Assembly: GCA_016756725.1 (NCBI GenBank)
Contig: JAESII010000007.1
Span: 124,001 to 188,000, forward strand
Origin: Synergistaceae bacterium
GTDB taxonomy: Bacteria; Synergistota; Synergistia; Synergistales; Aminithiophilaceae
Direction of reading: 5' to 3'
DNA: 64,000 nt
Part shown: in pieces, positions 41,412-50,760 of the stretch
Position numbering within the stretch: the stretch's first letter is position 1
Layout of the letters: each line of letters opens with the position of its first letter
The notes under the pieces: generated by a model
Seen by the model: only the letters and a program-made list of their open reading frames with translations
What the model was told of the DNA's origin: nothing
Databases searched by the model: none
Position numbers and translations under genes: made by a program

Positions 41412-41941
41412 GACGGACTCCTTTCAAGATGGGCCTCGAGAAGGGCCAGCAGGTCCTCGGCCTCCTCGGGCAGAACGAGGCGGACCGGCGGAGCCCCTTC
41501 CCTGGTGGGGAAATGACGGCTCCCGGGAAAGACGCCGTCGGCGAGGGCCATATCGATGAGGGACTCGGCAAGGGCCTCCTCAAGGTCTTCTCGGCGCTCG
41601 AAAGAGACCCCCCGGAAGCGGAGCCTCTCGCGGCGGAAAAAGTCTTCCACCAGTCGTCCCGCCTCGCCGTGAAGGGATTCTTCGCTGAGGTAGCCCACCC
41701 GCACCTCGCGGGAGCGGTTGAAAACGACGATATAAAGGAGCGTCACCAGGAGCGCTCCCATAAGGACCTCGACAAGGGCCACGTCAGGAGCCCCCATGAG
41801 GGCATAGATCAGGGCTGCGGCAAGACCGAAGAGCCCTCTGGCGACGACGGCGTGAAGGAAGTTCTCCTCGCGAACGACGAAAAGGGCCGTCAGGGGCAGG
41901 AGAAGGGTCAGGGCCGGCAGAAGCAGATCCTCGATGTTCAT
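41408..41941 (-). CDS. DUF4040/MbhD-like subunit of Mrp-type antiporter
   Basis: start MNIEDLLLPALTLLLPLTALFVVREENFLHAVVARGLFGLAAALIYALMGAPDVALVEVLMGALLVTLLYIVV. Confidence 0.82.
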   Translation of the reverse strand: MNIEDLLLPALTLLLPLTALFVVREENFLHAVVARGLFGLAAALIYALMGAPDVALVEVLMGALLVTLLYIVVFNRSREVRVGYLSEESLHGEAGRLVEDFFRRERLRFRGVSFERREDLEEALAESLIDMALADGVFPGSRHFPTREGAPPVRLVLPEEAEDLLALLEAHLERSPS

Positions 41942-42213
41942 CGCTCCGCCTCCCCTCCCGTGGCGCCCCAGCCGACAAGATAGGTCGTCAGAGGCCCCCA
42001 GGCCAAAAGGGCCAGGGCTCCGAGCAGAAGCTGAAGCCACCTCTCGGGATGACGGAAGGCCAGCCCCGCCAGAAGGAGCAGCCCCCCCAGCGTGTCGGCG
42101 ATGCCCAGGTAGTGAAGCCGGGCCAGAGGCTCCTTTCGTGCGAGGCCCCGCCAGGTGCCGCCGACGAGGAAGAACCAGGCCAGCAGGGTCAGGACCGTCC
42201 CGACGGCACCCAT
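41938..42213 (-). CDS. Mrp antiporter subunit G (MnhG)
   Basis: MGAVGTVLTLLAWFFLVGGTWRGLARKEPLARLHYLGIADTLGGLLLLAG. Confidence 0.85.
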   Translation of the reverse strand: MGAVGTVLTLLAWFFLVGGTWRGLARKEPLARLHYLGIADTLGGLLLLAGLAFRHPERWLQLLLGALALLAWGPLTTYLVGWGATGGEAER

Positions 42214-42473
42214 CAGCTGTGCCCCCGGGCGAGAAAGAGGCCGAGAATGAGGACCGAGACGGAACCGATGAGCAGCGTCAGAACCGCCACGGAAGCCATC
42301 GTCGGCGCCTGGAGCCAGCAGGACCAGACGAGAAGGAGCAAGGCCCCTTTCTGGGAGAAGGACGAAAAGAGGGCCAGCCGCGACCAGATCCCCCCGGAGC
42401 GGGCGAAAGCCAGCCCCGTCGCCGCCAGAAGGCACCAGAGGAGAAGAGCCGTCAGGGGATTGAGGAGAGTCAT
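42213..42473 (-). CDS. Mrp antiporter subunit F (MnhF)
   Basis: 86-aa membrane protein between G and E; 4-nt/1-nt overlaps with neighbours. Confidence 0.75.
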   Translation of the reverse strand: MTLLNPLTALLLWCLLAATGLAFARSGGIWSRLALFSSFSQKGALLLLVWSCWLQAPTMASVAVLTLLIGSVSVLILGLFLARGHS

Positions 42474-42850
42474 CGTTCCACCTCCAGGCCATGAATGAGG
42501 AGCCGCCCCTCTCCGTCTCGCCCGAGGGCCACGGCGTCGGGCGTGAGGGTGATCAGGTAGATCCGCTCCAGAACGAACGGTGCCGGCTCGTCCCAGAGAT
42601 CCTCGGCGGAAAGAGTCTCGACCGTCCTGCCATTAAGGATGAGCGACCATCCCTGGCCATAGGCCCTGGGAAGAAGCGCCGCCAGGCGCCAGAGGAAGCG
42701 GCCGAAGGCTCGGTGAGAGGACTGCCGCCCCAGAAGAAGAGCCAGCCCCCAGGCGAGAAAGAAACCGGCCGTCAGGGTCAGAGGGTTAGTCCCGGCAAAG
42801 ACCCACCAGCAGAGGAGGGCCGCGAGAAGCCAGAAGGTCAGGGCAACCAC
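42470..42850 (-). CDS. Mrp antiporter subunit E (MnhE)
   Basis: GTG start VVALTFWLLAALLCWWVFAGT...LPRAYGQGWSLILNGRTVETLSAEDLWDEPAPFVLERIYLITLTPDAVAL. Confidence 0.82.
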   Translation of the reverse strand: MVALTFWLLAALLCWWVFAGTNPLTLTAGFFLAWGLALLLGRQSSHRAFGRFLWRLAALLPRAYGQGWSLILNGRTVETLSAEDLWDEPAPFVLERIYLITLTPDAVALGRDGEGRLLIHGLEVER

Positions 42851-44262
42851 CTCCAGACGAGGAGAAGCACCTGGGCGAAAAGGACGGAAAGTCCCAGCAG
42901 ATTCTCCAGGTTCTCCAGAGCCCAAGGCCCTCCCTTGCCCTCTCCGGGCAAAGGCAGGAGGAAGGCCACGGTGAGGCCCAGAAGAAGCGTCACGACGGCC
43001 GGAATGACGCTGTGCGACGGCGTCCACCCCAGGAAGTGCCCCATCATGACCAGGGAGAGGGAAAGAAGAAGGGGAAAAAGCCACTTCTGCCATCCGCCCT
43101 GACGGATCAGCCGCGGCCGGCCCAGGAGAGGACGGAGAAGGTAGATCGGCGTCAACAGGGCGAGGATCTTGAAAAGCCCCCCCCAAGGGGGGCTCATGGC
43201 CTCGCCCAGAGATTCCTTCAGCCCCGGAGCGCCCAGGAAAGGGGCGCCCGAAAGGGCCAGCGACGCTCCGAGAAGGGAGAGGAGGAGAGGCCAGGGAAGA
43301 CCCTTGCGGGCCATGAAAGTGACCGAACGATGAGGCATGCGGCCCGCCGTGAGAAAGAGCCAGCCCTTGCAGAGACCGTGATAGAGGGCATACTGAGCCC
43401 CCAGGGCCGGCACGACGAGGATGAGGCCGACCTGGGCCAGCGTGCTGCTGGCCAGGAGTCTCTTGTAGTCGTCCTCTTTCAGCGCCAGCAGGGAACCGGC
43501 GACGAAGGAGAGAAGGGCCAGGGCCGTCAAAGGCCCGAGCAGCCGGGGTTCAACGGAGGCGAAACGAAGCAGAGGCGCCAGGCCTGTGGTGACGACGACG
43601 GCCGAAAGAAGGGCCGAAACGGGCGCCGCCGCCCCGCCGTGAGCTTCGGGCAGCCAGAGGCCCAGGACAAAGAGCCCCCCCTTGACGGCCAGACCGGAGG
43701 CCATGAGAAGCAGGGCCAGAGGCGGGAGATCGGCCAAGCCGGCCATGGAGAAACTCCCCGTCGCGCCGAAGGCCTCGAGACAGCCCAGGAGGTAGAGGAT
43801 CATCCCCACATGGCCCGTCATGAGATACTTGACGGCCGCCCAGGTCCGCCTCAGGCCGCCTCCCCACCGGATGAGGAGAAAGCCCAGAAGGGTCACCAGC
43901 TCGATGGCGACATAGACGTTGAAGAAATCATAGCTCACGAAGGCCGCGTTGCAGGCACCCAGAAGGAGCAGGACCAGCCCCTGGAAGGGGGGGCGCTCCC
44001 GTTCTTCCGGGGCCACGGCCGTGACGACCAGTCCTGCCAGGAGAACGAAGAGGGCACTCTGATCGTCGATGAAAAGATGGACTCCGAAAGGCCCAGAGAG
44101 GACGAGGTCCGAGGGAGGAAAGGAAAAGGCGAGGCGATGCAGGGCACCGACCGTAACGGCAACTCCCGTGCCGCCCTCGGCGAGGCGGCCGCCGCGGCCG
44201 AGGGCGAGGACAGCAAGTCCGGCCAGGAAAGGAAGAAAAACGGCCAGGGACAGAAAGGTCAC
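42838..44262 (-). CDS. Mrp antiporter subunit D-like (proton-conducting membrane transporter)
   Basis: GTG start VTFLSLAVFLPFLAGLAVLALG; YVAIELVTLLGFLLIRWGGG; VKYLMTGHVGMILYLLGC; LWLPEAHGGAAAPVSALLSAVVVTTGLAPLLRF. Confidence 0.88.
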   Translation of the reverse strand: MTFLSLAVFLPFLAGLAVLALGRGGRLAEGGTGVAVTVGALHRLAFSFPPSDLVLSGPFGVHLFIDDQSALFVLLAGLVVTAVAPEERERPPFQGLVLLLLGACNAAFVSYDFFNVYVAIELVTLLGFLLIRWGGGLRRTWAAVKYLMTGHVGMILYLLGCLEAFGATGSFSMAGLADLPPLALLLMASGLAVKGGLFVLGLWLPEAHGGAAAPVSALLSAVVVTTGLAPLLRFASVEPRLLGPLTALALLSFVAGSLLALKEDDYKRLLASSTLAQVGLILVVPALGAQYALYHGLCKGWLFLTAGRMPHRSVTFMARKGLPWPLLLSLLGASLALSGAPFLGAPGLKESLGEAMSPPWGGLFKILALLTPIYLLRPLLGRPRLIRQGGWQKWLFPLLLSLSLVMMGHFLGWTPSHSVIPAVVTLLLGLTVAFLLPLPGEGKGGPWALENLENLLGLSVLFAQVLLLVWRWLP

Positions 44263-44594
44263 CGGCGGCTTCTCCTTTCGATGCAGGAGGCGTCCAGGGT
44301 GGTGCAGCTCCTGGAGATATCCATGACGTAGACGATGAGCAGGGCCAGGGTGGCGAAGCCGATGACGATGGCCGTCAGGATCGCCGCCTGGGGGATGGGA
44401 TCGGCGTAGGCTCCGGCCCCGTCGCCCAGAAGGGGAGCCCTCGGTCCGGCCCGGTAGCCGGCATGGACGAAGAGGGAGATGACGCCCGTGTTCATCACGT
44501 CCATGGCCAGCACCTTGGAGAGCACGTTCCGTCGCCCCACGAGGCCGACGAGTCCGATGAGAACGACGGAAAGCAGGATCCAGCGCAAAACCAT
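44259..44594 (-). CDS. Mrp antiporter subunit C (MnhC, NuoK-like)
   Basis: RRNVLSKVLAMDVMNTGVISLFVHAGYR...DPIPQAAILTAIVIGFATLALLIVYVMDI. Confidence 0.85.
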   Translation of the reverse strand: MVLRWILLSVVLIGLVGLVGRRNVLSKVLAMDVMNTGVISLFVHAGYRAGPRAPLLGDGAGAYADPIPQAAILTAIVIGFATLALLIVYVMDISRSCTTLDASCIERRSRR

Positions 44595-44629
44595 GCAATC
44601 ACCTCCTTAGAAACCTTTCCGCCAACAGT

Positions 44630-45216
44630 TCAGAAGCGGTAGGACAGGGTGAAGGCAACGAGATCGGAGTCGCCGCTGCGGAAGCCGACGTCGCCCAGGA
44701 TGCCCTCGTCGGGCCGGGCCACTGCGGAGGGGAACGCCGCCGGCGGAGAGCTCCGAATGGCCCTCGACAGTCACGGGGAGAGACTCTGGATATTGGCGTA
44801 GGTGCTGTTGAGACGGCCAAACCAGTCTTCGTTGAAATCGGAACCGAGGCCGAAGCGGGTGAAAAGACCGACACCGTACCAGAAACGGTCGTTCACCTGA
44901 CGGGTGTCGTAAAGGTGGGAGGAATCCAGAGGTGCTCCTCGGCCCACTGGAAAAAGCCGTCGCCAAAGCGAAGAATCTCCGTCTGGGGCATGATGAAGGT
45001 CATGCCTGTGGCGAGGTGGATTCCCTCGAGCTGGGTGATTCCCGCCGGGTTGTAGGCCAGGGCGGAAGGATCGTCAGCCCGCGCCAGAGGGGCTCCGGCC
45101 AGGGCGTTGCTCCTGGCGCTGTACTCGGAAAGAGCGAAACCGGCCGCAAAAAGGGGGCCGGCAAAGACGAAAAGGAGAGCTCCACCGGCGAGCAGAGCGT
45201 TGCGGAAGGACTTCAA
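44630..45216 (-). pseudogene. OmpP1/FadL-family outer membrane protein remnant (frameshift plus internal deletion)
   Basis: N-term MKSFRNALLAGGALLFVFAGPLFAAGFALSEYSARSNALAGAPLARADDPSALAYNPAGITQLEG; shifted frame NDRFWYGVGLFTRFGLGSDFNEDWFGRLNSTYANIQSLSP-stop; third frame ends GDSDLVAFTLSYRF-stop. Confidence 0.8.
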
Positions 45217-45256
45217 GGGAAAACCTCCTCAGCCGTCGTCAGATGGGGGGCGTTGA

Positions 45257-46441
45257 TCAAAGGGCCACCCCTTTATCCTTGTGGACCATCTCACCGTCGA
45301 TGAAGGTAGCCACAGCGACGGTCCGGTAGTGGAAGGGATCGCCCGTCCAGAGGACCAGATCGGCCCGTTTGCCCCCCTCAAGGCTACCCAGTTCCTCGTC
45401 CAGCCCCAGATGTTCGGCAGCATTCATCGTCAGAGCCTCCAGGGCCGCATCGGCGTCAAGACCTGATCGGACTGCCTCAGCAGCCTGAGCCAGGGCAAAG
45501 CGGATGGGAATGACGGGGTGATCGGTCGTCAGGGAAAGGTGAACGCCGGCCTGGTGGAGTCTGGCGGCATCGCCGATCTCAAGCCGGGCCAGCTCCAGCT
45601 TGGGCCGTGACGAAAGGGCCGGGCCATAGGCCACGGGAATGGCCTTCTCCTTCAGGACCGAGGCGATGGACAGGCCTTCCGTGCCATGTTCCAGAGTCAG
45701 CTTCAGGCCGAACTCATCGGCGATGCGCAGAGCCGTCATCATGTCATCGGCCCTGTGGGCATGAACGCGAAGGGGCAGCTTGCCCTCAAGGACCGGCAGC
45801 AGCGCCTCGGCCTTCACGTCACGGTCCAGACCCTTATCCTCGTCCTGACGATGAAGCTTTTCTCCGTAGTGACGGGCCTTGAGGAGAGCCTCCCGCAAGG
45901 TCGCCGCGACGGCCATGCGCGTCGACGGGGACGCCTTCTGAGCCTTGTAGACATTTTTGGGATTCTCGCCGAAGGCCGCCTTCATCGCCGACGGAGCCAG
46001 ACGGACCATAGCATCGACGACCGTTCCGGCCGTCTTCAGCACCGCGCCCTGGCCGCCGATGACATTGGCGCTGCCCGGAAGGACCTGGACCGTCGTCACC
46101 CCGGCCTGTCGGGCCTCGGCGAAGGCCCGATCGACGGGATTGATGGCGTCGATGACACGCAGATGAGGCGTCACGGGATGGGTCATCTCGTTGCCGCTGC
46201 CCTCGTCCTCGGGGATTCCCTCCTCCCAGAGGCCCAGGTGAGTGTGAACGTCGATGAGCCCCGCCGTGATCCAGAAGGGTTCGGCATCGATGACCCGGTA
46301 GGCCCCTTCATCATCGATGAGGGAATCGAGATCGGTCGCAAGGCCAGCGATGCGCCCCTTCTCGACGAGCAGATGCACGCGCTCCCTCGTCTTCTTTCTG
46401 CCGTCCCAGAGGAGGCCGTTGCGGAGCAGAAAACGGGTCAC
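45257..46441 (-). CDS. Amidohydrolase-family protein (imidazolonepropionase-like)
   Basis: WITAGLIDVHTHLGLWEEGIPEDEGSGNEMTHPVTPHLRVIDAINP; LEHGTEG; GKRADLVLWTGDPF. Confidence 0.9.
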   Translation of the reverse strand: MTRFLLRNGLLWDGRKKTRERVHLLVEKGRIAGLATDLDSLIDDEGAYRVIDAEPFWITAGLIDVHTHLGLWEEGIPEDEGSGNEMTHPVTPHLRVIDAINPVDRAFAEARQAGVTTVQVLPGSANVIGGQGAVLKTAGTVVDAMVRLAPSAMKAAFGENPKNVYKAQKASPSTRMAVAATLREALLKARHYGEKLHRQDEDKGLDRDVKAEALLPVLEGKLPLRVHAHRADDMMTALRIADEFGLKLTLEHGTEGLSIASVLKEKAIPVAYGPALSSRPKLELARLEIGDAARLHQAGVHLSLTTDHPVIPIRFALAQAAEAVRSGLDADAALEALTMNAAEHLGLDEELGSLEGGKRADLVLWTGDPFHYRTVAVATFIDGEMVHKDKGVAL

Positions 46442-46906
46442 TTAAAGGACCTCCTTGACAAAGCGCTCGAGGGAGATCCGACAGGTCGTCAGAAAATCGA
46501 TCACCCGCGCCCGCGTCACCCCGCCGGCCAGATCGAGATCGAGCTCCAGATGGGGATCGCCGTCACTGTCGATGTAGGCCCGGGAGAAACGCATCCCTTC
46601 GTTCCAGGCGTTGACGCTGCGCAAGGTAGCATCCGTATCGGCCCACCCGCAGTGGAACTGAATGCTCTCACCTCCGTCGGCGACGAACATCTGCACCGAG
46701 TAGCCCATCATCTTGAAGTGACAGACGTCATTGCCGGCATCAAGATCCGTCTGGTAACCCTCGGTCCGCAGAAGATCACGGACCTCGAACAGGGAAAGGC
46801 GTCGGTGAATGATATCGGACGCCTCCAAAGGCAGAGCCGAAATGAGGCAGCTGAGCAGACCAAGGCAAAGGGCAAAAAGGACAACAGGCGAACCGCGACG
46901 CTTCAT
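46442..46906 (-). CDS. YbjN-domain-like protein with signal peptide
   Basis: start MKRRGSPVVLFALCLGLLSCLISALPLEA; SLFEVRDLLRTEGYQTDLDAGNDVCHFKMMGYSVQMFV...NAWNEGMRFSRAYIDSDGDPHLELDLDLAGGV. Confidence 0.75.
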   Translation of the reverse strand: MKRRGSPVVLFALCLGLLSCLISALPLEASDIIHRRLSLFEVRDLLRTEGYQTDLDAGNDVCHFKMMGYSVQMFVADGGESIQFHCGWADTDATLRSVNAWNEGMRFSRAYIDSDGDPHLELDLDLAGGVTRARVIDFLTTCRISLERFVKEVL

Positions 46907-47028
46907 GAGGAGCCTCCTCTCGAATTCCCCCTCTCCGGGAGGGGATGCTTTTTTATCATACCCCAGAGGCCCGGCCTGGGCGAGATGGCCCCGTTCGCTG
47001 TCAGATCCTCTGTGGCTGGCACAAAAAA

Positions 47029-47062
47029 CGACCGCCCAGGCCGGTAAGGACCTGGGCGGTCG
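47029..47062 (-). terminator. Intrinsic terminator downstream of tRNA-Asn
   Basis: cgaccgcccagg ... cctgggcggtcg, followed on minus strand by TTTTTTG. Confidence 0.85.
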
Positions 47063-47074
47063 AACGAATTCTGG

Positions 47075-47147
47075 CTCCTCGGGCAGGACTCGAACCTGCA
47101 ACCTAGTGGTTAACAGCCACCCGCTCTGCCTATTGAGCTACCGAGGA
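47075..47147 (-). tRNA. tRNA-Asn (GTT)
   Basis: TCCTCGGTAGCTCAATAGGCAGAGCGGGTGGCTGTTAACC...CCGAGGA-G, genome-encoded CCA. Confidence 0.95.
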
Positions 47148-47192
47148 ATGCGATAAAAGTGACTTCGAGAAGGACGGTGCCGAAAAAATTGG

Positions 47193-47263
47193 AGGCGGCA
47201 CCCGGATTCGAACCGGGGATAAAGGATTTGCAGTCCTCTGCCTTACCACTTGGCTATGCCGCC
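47193..47263 (-). tRNA. tRNA-Cys (GCA)
   Basis: GGCGGCATAGCC...GGACTGCAAATCC...TGCCGCC-T, CCA encoded. Confidence 0.95.
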
Positions 47264-47792
47264 CCGTTTCGTTATCGGTAAGGCTACATTCTCAAGGAAT
47301 CTCGGCCTTTTCTGCACCGCAGAGCCCATTCTACAGGGGCTCTGCGCCTGGGTCAAGCCCCATTAGGCCTCATTCTCCCCTGATTCCGCAATCAATACCC
47401 GTCACGTTACCCTGAAACGGAGTCGGTCTTCAATCCTCTATTGTTTTGCTCTCCACCTGTCTTTGAAAGAGGCGAGCTTCTTCCCATCATCCTCAAAGGT
47501 GACCCGGGAGTGCAATTTCTCCGAAAAAGCATCACAAAAGCAACGCAGCCTAAGCATGTCCTCTTTCGCAAGGAGGGGACCCCACGCTGTGCCCGATCTG
47601 TCCGGTCAACAACAGCCCTTCGTCATAGAAGGTTAAACCAACCCCATCCTCGTCTCTGCAATCCAAGGGGAAAGACCCTGCTCTTCATCGGTCGCGGAGA
47701 CAGGAGGACAGCCTTGAAAGTTGACATCGTTTTCGAGAAAAGCTATCCTTCCTGATAATAATCGATAGCTATTTCGATTATAAGGGGAGTGA

Positions 47793-48560
47793 ATGGCGAT
47801 CGTTTCTCAAGTCATCGGCATTGATATCGGCTCCGTCGGGGCCAAGGGCGTTCTTTTCGACGGCTCCATTGCGGCCAGCGCCATCGTTCCTACGGGGTGG
47901 GACATGAAAGAGACGTCCCGGTCCCTTCTGTCTTCCCTTGCGGGGGGTAAAGATGTGACGGCTCTTCCCCTCGTCGCCACAGGATACGGCCGTAACGCCG
48001 TCGAAGGGGCAAGGAGGACGATGACGGAGATCACCTGCCATGCCAGAGGCGTTCGCTTCCTTCACGGAGAGGCCAGGACGGTTCTTGACATCGGCGGACA
48101 GGACAGCAAGGTCATCGGACTGGACCGGTCGGGGAAAGTGGTTGATTTCGCCATGAATGACCGCTGTGCCGCCGGGACGGGGCGTTTTCTTCAAATGATG
48201 GCTCATCGTCTTGATTACAGCCTTGACGACGTGAAGGCCCTGAGCTGTGACGGTGAGGTGCAGCCTCTGACGAGCATGTGCGCCGTCTTCGCCGAGACGG
48301 AAGTGGTGGCCCATATTGCCCGCGGCGTGCCCCGGGAAGCGCTGCTTCGTGGAATCCTGCGAGCCATCGCAGCCCGCGCAGCGGCGATGGTGACAAAAAC
48401 GGGCCTGACAGAGCCTCTCTTCTTCTCGGGGGGACTCTCGCGCATCGGCAGCCTGGCAACGCTGATCGGCCGCGAGCTGAAAACGGAGGTCGCCGTCCAC
48501 GGCCGGTCGCCCCTGGCGGGAGCTATCGGTGCAGCCCTGATCGCCTGGGAGGAGCGCTGA
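47793..48560 (+). CDS. 2-hydroxyacyl-CoA dehydratase activator (BadF/BadG/BcrA/HgdC-type ATPase)
   Basis: IGIDIGSVGAKGVLFDG; RTVLDIGGQDSKVIGLD; FAMNDRCAAGTGRFLQMMAHRL; FFSGGLSRIGSLATLIGRELK. Confidence 0.94.
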   Translation: MAIVSQVIGIDIGSVGAKGVLFDGSIAASAIVPTGWDMKETSRSLLSSLAGGKDVTALPLVATGYGRNAVEGARRTMTEITCHARGVRFLHGEARTVLDIGGQDSKVIGLDRSGKVVDFAMNDRCAAGTGRFLQMMAHRLDYSLDDVKALSCDGEVQPLTSMCAVFAETEVVAHIARGVPREALLRGILRAIAARAAAMVTKTGLTEPLFFSGGLSRIGSLATLIGRELKTEVAVHGRSPLAGAIGAALIAWEER

Positions 48561-48561
48561 G

Positions 48562-49695
48562 ATGGGTCCCATAGCGGCGATCGTCGATGAGGTGCGGCGC
48601 CATCGCGACGACGGAATCCTGCAGATCAAGGAGGCTCATGAGAAGGGCATTCCCATCGTCGGCACCTACTGCGGCTACATGCCCTGGGAGATCATCGACG
48701 CCGCCGGGGCCATCGCCGTGAGCCTCTGTGCCAAAAGCGACGAGGCCATTCCCGCCGCAGAGGAACATCTCCCCCGCAACCTCTGCCCCCTCGTGAAGTC
48801 CAGCTACGGCCACGCCTTGAGAGGAAGCTGTCCCTATTTTCATTTTTGCGACCTCATCGTGGCCGAGACCACCTGCGACGGCAAGAAGAAGATGTACGAG
48901 CTCCTGGACCGGATCAAGCCCGTCCACCTCGTCCAAATTCCCCAGAGACAGGACAGGCCGGAAGATCTTGCACTGATGAAGTCCGAATTCAACCGCGTCT
49001 GCCGCCGCCTTGAGACTCTGACGGGCAGGCCCGTCACGGACGAGGCTTTGGCCGCCTCGGTGGCCCTCCGCAACCGTGAGCGCCGCGGCCTCAGGGCCCT
49101 CTGGGATCTATCGCGCCGGGATAATCCCCCCCTCACAGGATGGGAGGTCCAGGAGATCACCGACTACATCCAGTATCACTTTGACAAGAAACAGGCCCTC
49201 GTCTGGCTCGAAGGGGTGACGGAGACCCTGAGGCAGACCGAACCGGAAAGGGATCTTTCCGCGAAGCCCCGCGTTCTCGTCACGGGATGCCCCATCGGCG
49301 GCGTCATGAAGACCCTCAAGACCCTCGAAGAATCCGGTGCCCTCGTGGTATGCTTCGAGAACTGCGGCGGCCAGAAGGAACCGCTGAAAGCCGTCGACGA
49401 AGCAAAGGACGTCATGGGGGCCCTGGCGGAGAAATACCTGACCATCGGCTGTTCCGTGATGAGTCCCAATCCCCACCGGATGGAAGCCCTGGAGAGACTG
49501 ATCGACGAATACGATGTGGACGGCGTCGTCGAGATCGTCCTGACGGCCTGTCATACCTACGCCATCGAAAGCCACTCCATCCGCGAACGGGTCCAATCTC
49601 TGGGCAAGCGCTATCTCGCCGTCGGGACGGACTACTCTCCCGGCGACAGAGAACAGCTGGCAACACGAATGGGCGCTTTTGTCGAAATGCTCTGA
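48562..49695 (+). CDS. 2-hydroxyacyl-CoA dehydratase-family protein (HgdB/YjiM/double-cubane-cluster-protein type)
   Basis: GTYCGYMPWEIIDAAGAIAVSL; CPYFHFCDLIVAETTCDGKKKMYELLD; VTGCPIGG; ENCGGQK; LTACHTYAIES. Confidence 0.9.
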   Translation: MGPIAAIVDEVRRHRDDGILQIKEAHEKGIPIVGTYCGYMPWEIIDAAGAIAVSLCAKSDEAIPAAEEHLPRNLCPLVKSSYGHALRGSCPYFHFCDLIVAETTCDGKKKMYELLDRIKPVHLVQIPQRQDRPEDLALMKSEFNRVCRRLETLTGRPVTDEALAASVALRNRERRGLRALWDLSRRDNPPLTGWEVQEITDYIQYHFDKKQALVWLEGVTETLRQTEPERDLSAKPRVLVTGCPIGGVMKTLKTLEESGALVVCFENCGGQKEPLKAVDEAKDVMGALAEKYLTIGCSVMSPNPHRMEALERLIDEYDVDGVVEIVLTACHTYAIESHSIRERVQSLGKRYLAVGTDYSPGDREQLATRMGAFVEML

Positions 49696-49744
49696 TCGGG
49701 GCATGGAATGCCTCACTCAATTGAACGAGAAAGGAAGAGAGAAC

Positions 49745-50728
49745 ATGATGAAGAGACTGGCGGCAACAGCAGCTTTTCTGGTTTTGGCGGCGACGATGGC
49801 CTTCGCTGAGACCCAACCGAGCGGCAAGGGCATGAAGGTCTGGTTCGACGGAGGCGGTTCCGTCGGTGAACCTTACACGACGATCGTCGTGAACGGTGCC
49901 AGGCAGGCGGCCACGGACCTCGGCGTCGAACTGACCATCGTCTACTCCGATTGGAACGCCGAGAAAATGCTGGAAAACTTCAAGAACGGCCTGGCCGCGG
50001 AGCCTACCGGTTTCGTCGTCATGGGACACCCAGGCGACGATGCCTTCGAACCCCTCATCGACGAGGCTTTTTCGAAGGGCATGATCGTCACTGCTGTCGA
50101 CACGGAACTGCCACGGCTTCAGGCGAAATATCAGTCCCGCGGTTTCGGCTACATCGGCCCCGACGGATGGAAACAGGGCGAGGATATGGCCAAAGAGATC
50201 CTGCGGCGCCGTGATTTCAAGAAAGGAGACAAGGCCTTCGTCTGGGGCCTCAAGCGCCTCGAGAGCCGCGGCCGTCGGGCCCGGGCCATCCTCCAGGTCT
50301 TCGAGGAGGCGGGACTCAAGGTGGATTACCTGGAGATCTCCGACGAGATCAACCGCGACGTCTCTCTCGGTGCACCGGTTCTCACGGGCTATCTGGCCGC
50401 CAATCCCGACTGCAAGGTCATCGTCGTCGATCATGGCGCCCTGACGGGTCAGATGGAGAACTTCCTCCGCGCCGCCGGACTGAAGCCGGGCGAGATCTAC
50501 GCCACAGGCTTCAGCCTCAATCCCGCCACGGCGGCTTCCATCGAGAGCGGCTACCTGAACCTCGTCTCCGAGGCACAGCCCTACCTGATGGGCTACCTCA
50601 GCGTCGTCCAGATCGTCCAGACGGCCAAATACGGCTTCGGCGGCCTCGTCGTCGACACCGGCGGCGGCTACGTCTCGCAAGAGAACATCGCTGCCGTGGC
50701 CCCTCTGGCGAAAGAAGGCATCCGCTGA
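49745..50728 (+). CDS. Sugar-type ABC transporter substrate-binding protein (periplasmic binding protein I/II)
   Basis: signal peptide MMKRLAATAAFLVLAATMAFA; VNGARQAATDLGVELTIVYSDWNAEKMLENFKNGLA; sits before ATPase and permease genes. Confidence 0.88.
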   Translation: MMKRLAATAAFLVLAATMAFAETQPSGKGMKVWFDGGGSVGEPYTTIVVNGARQAATDLGVELTIVYSDWNAEKMLENFKNGLAAEPTGFVVMGHPGDDAFEPLIDEAFSKGMIVTAVDTELPRLQAKYQSRGFGYIGPDGWKQGEDMAKEILRRRDFKKGDKAFVWGLKRLESRGRRARAILQVFEEAGLKVDYLEISDEINRDVSLGAPVLTGYLAANPDCKVIVVDHGALTGQMENFLRAAGLKPGEIYATGFSLNPATAASIESGYLNLVSEAQPYLMGYLSVVQIVQTAKYGFGGLVVDTGGGYVSQENIAAVAPLAKEGIR

Positions 50729-50760
50729 AGCTCCCCTATCACTGAAAATGCAATATACTC

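Noticed and set aside
43012-44331. 439-aa plus-strand ORF
   Set aside because: Antisense shadow of the Mrp D subunit gene
45686-47047. 453-aa plus-strand ORF
   Set aside because: Antisense to amidohydrolase and YbjN-like genes
47441-47755. 104-aa plus-strand ORF as a gene
   Set aside because: No recognisable family, no good SD, atypical composition; left as unexplained sequence
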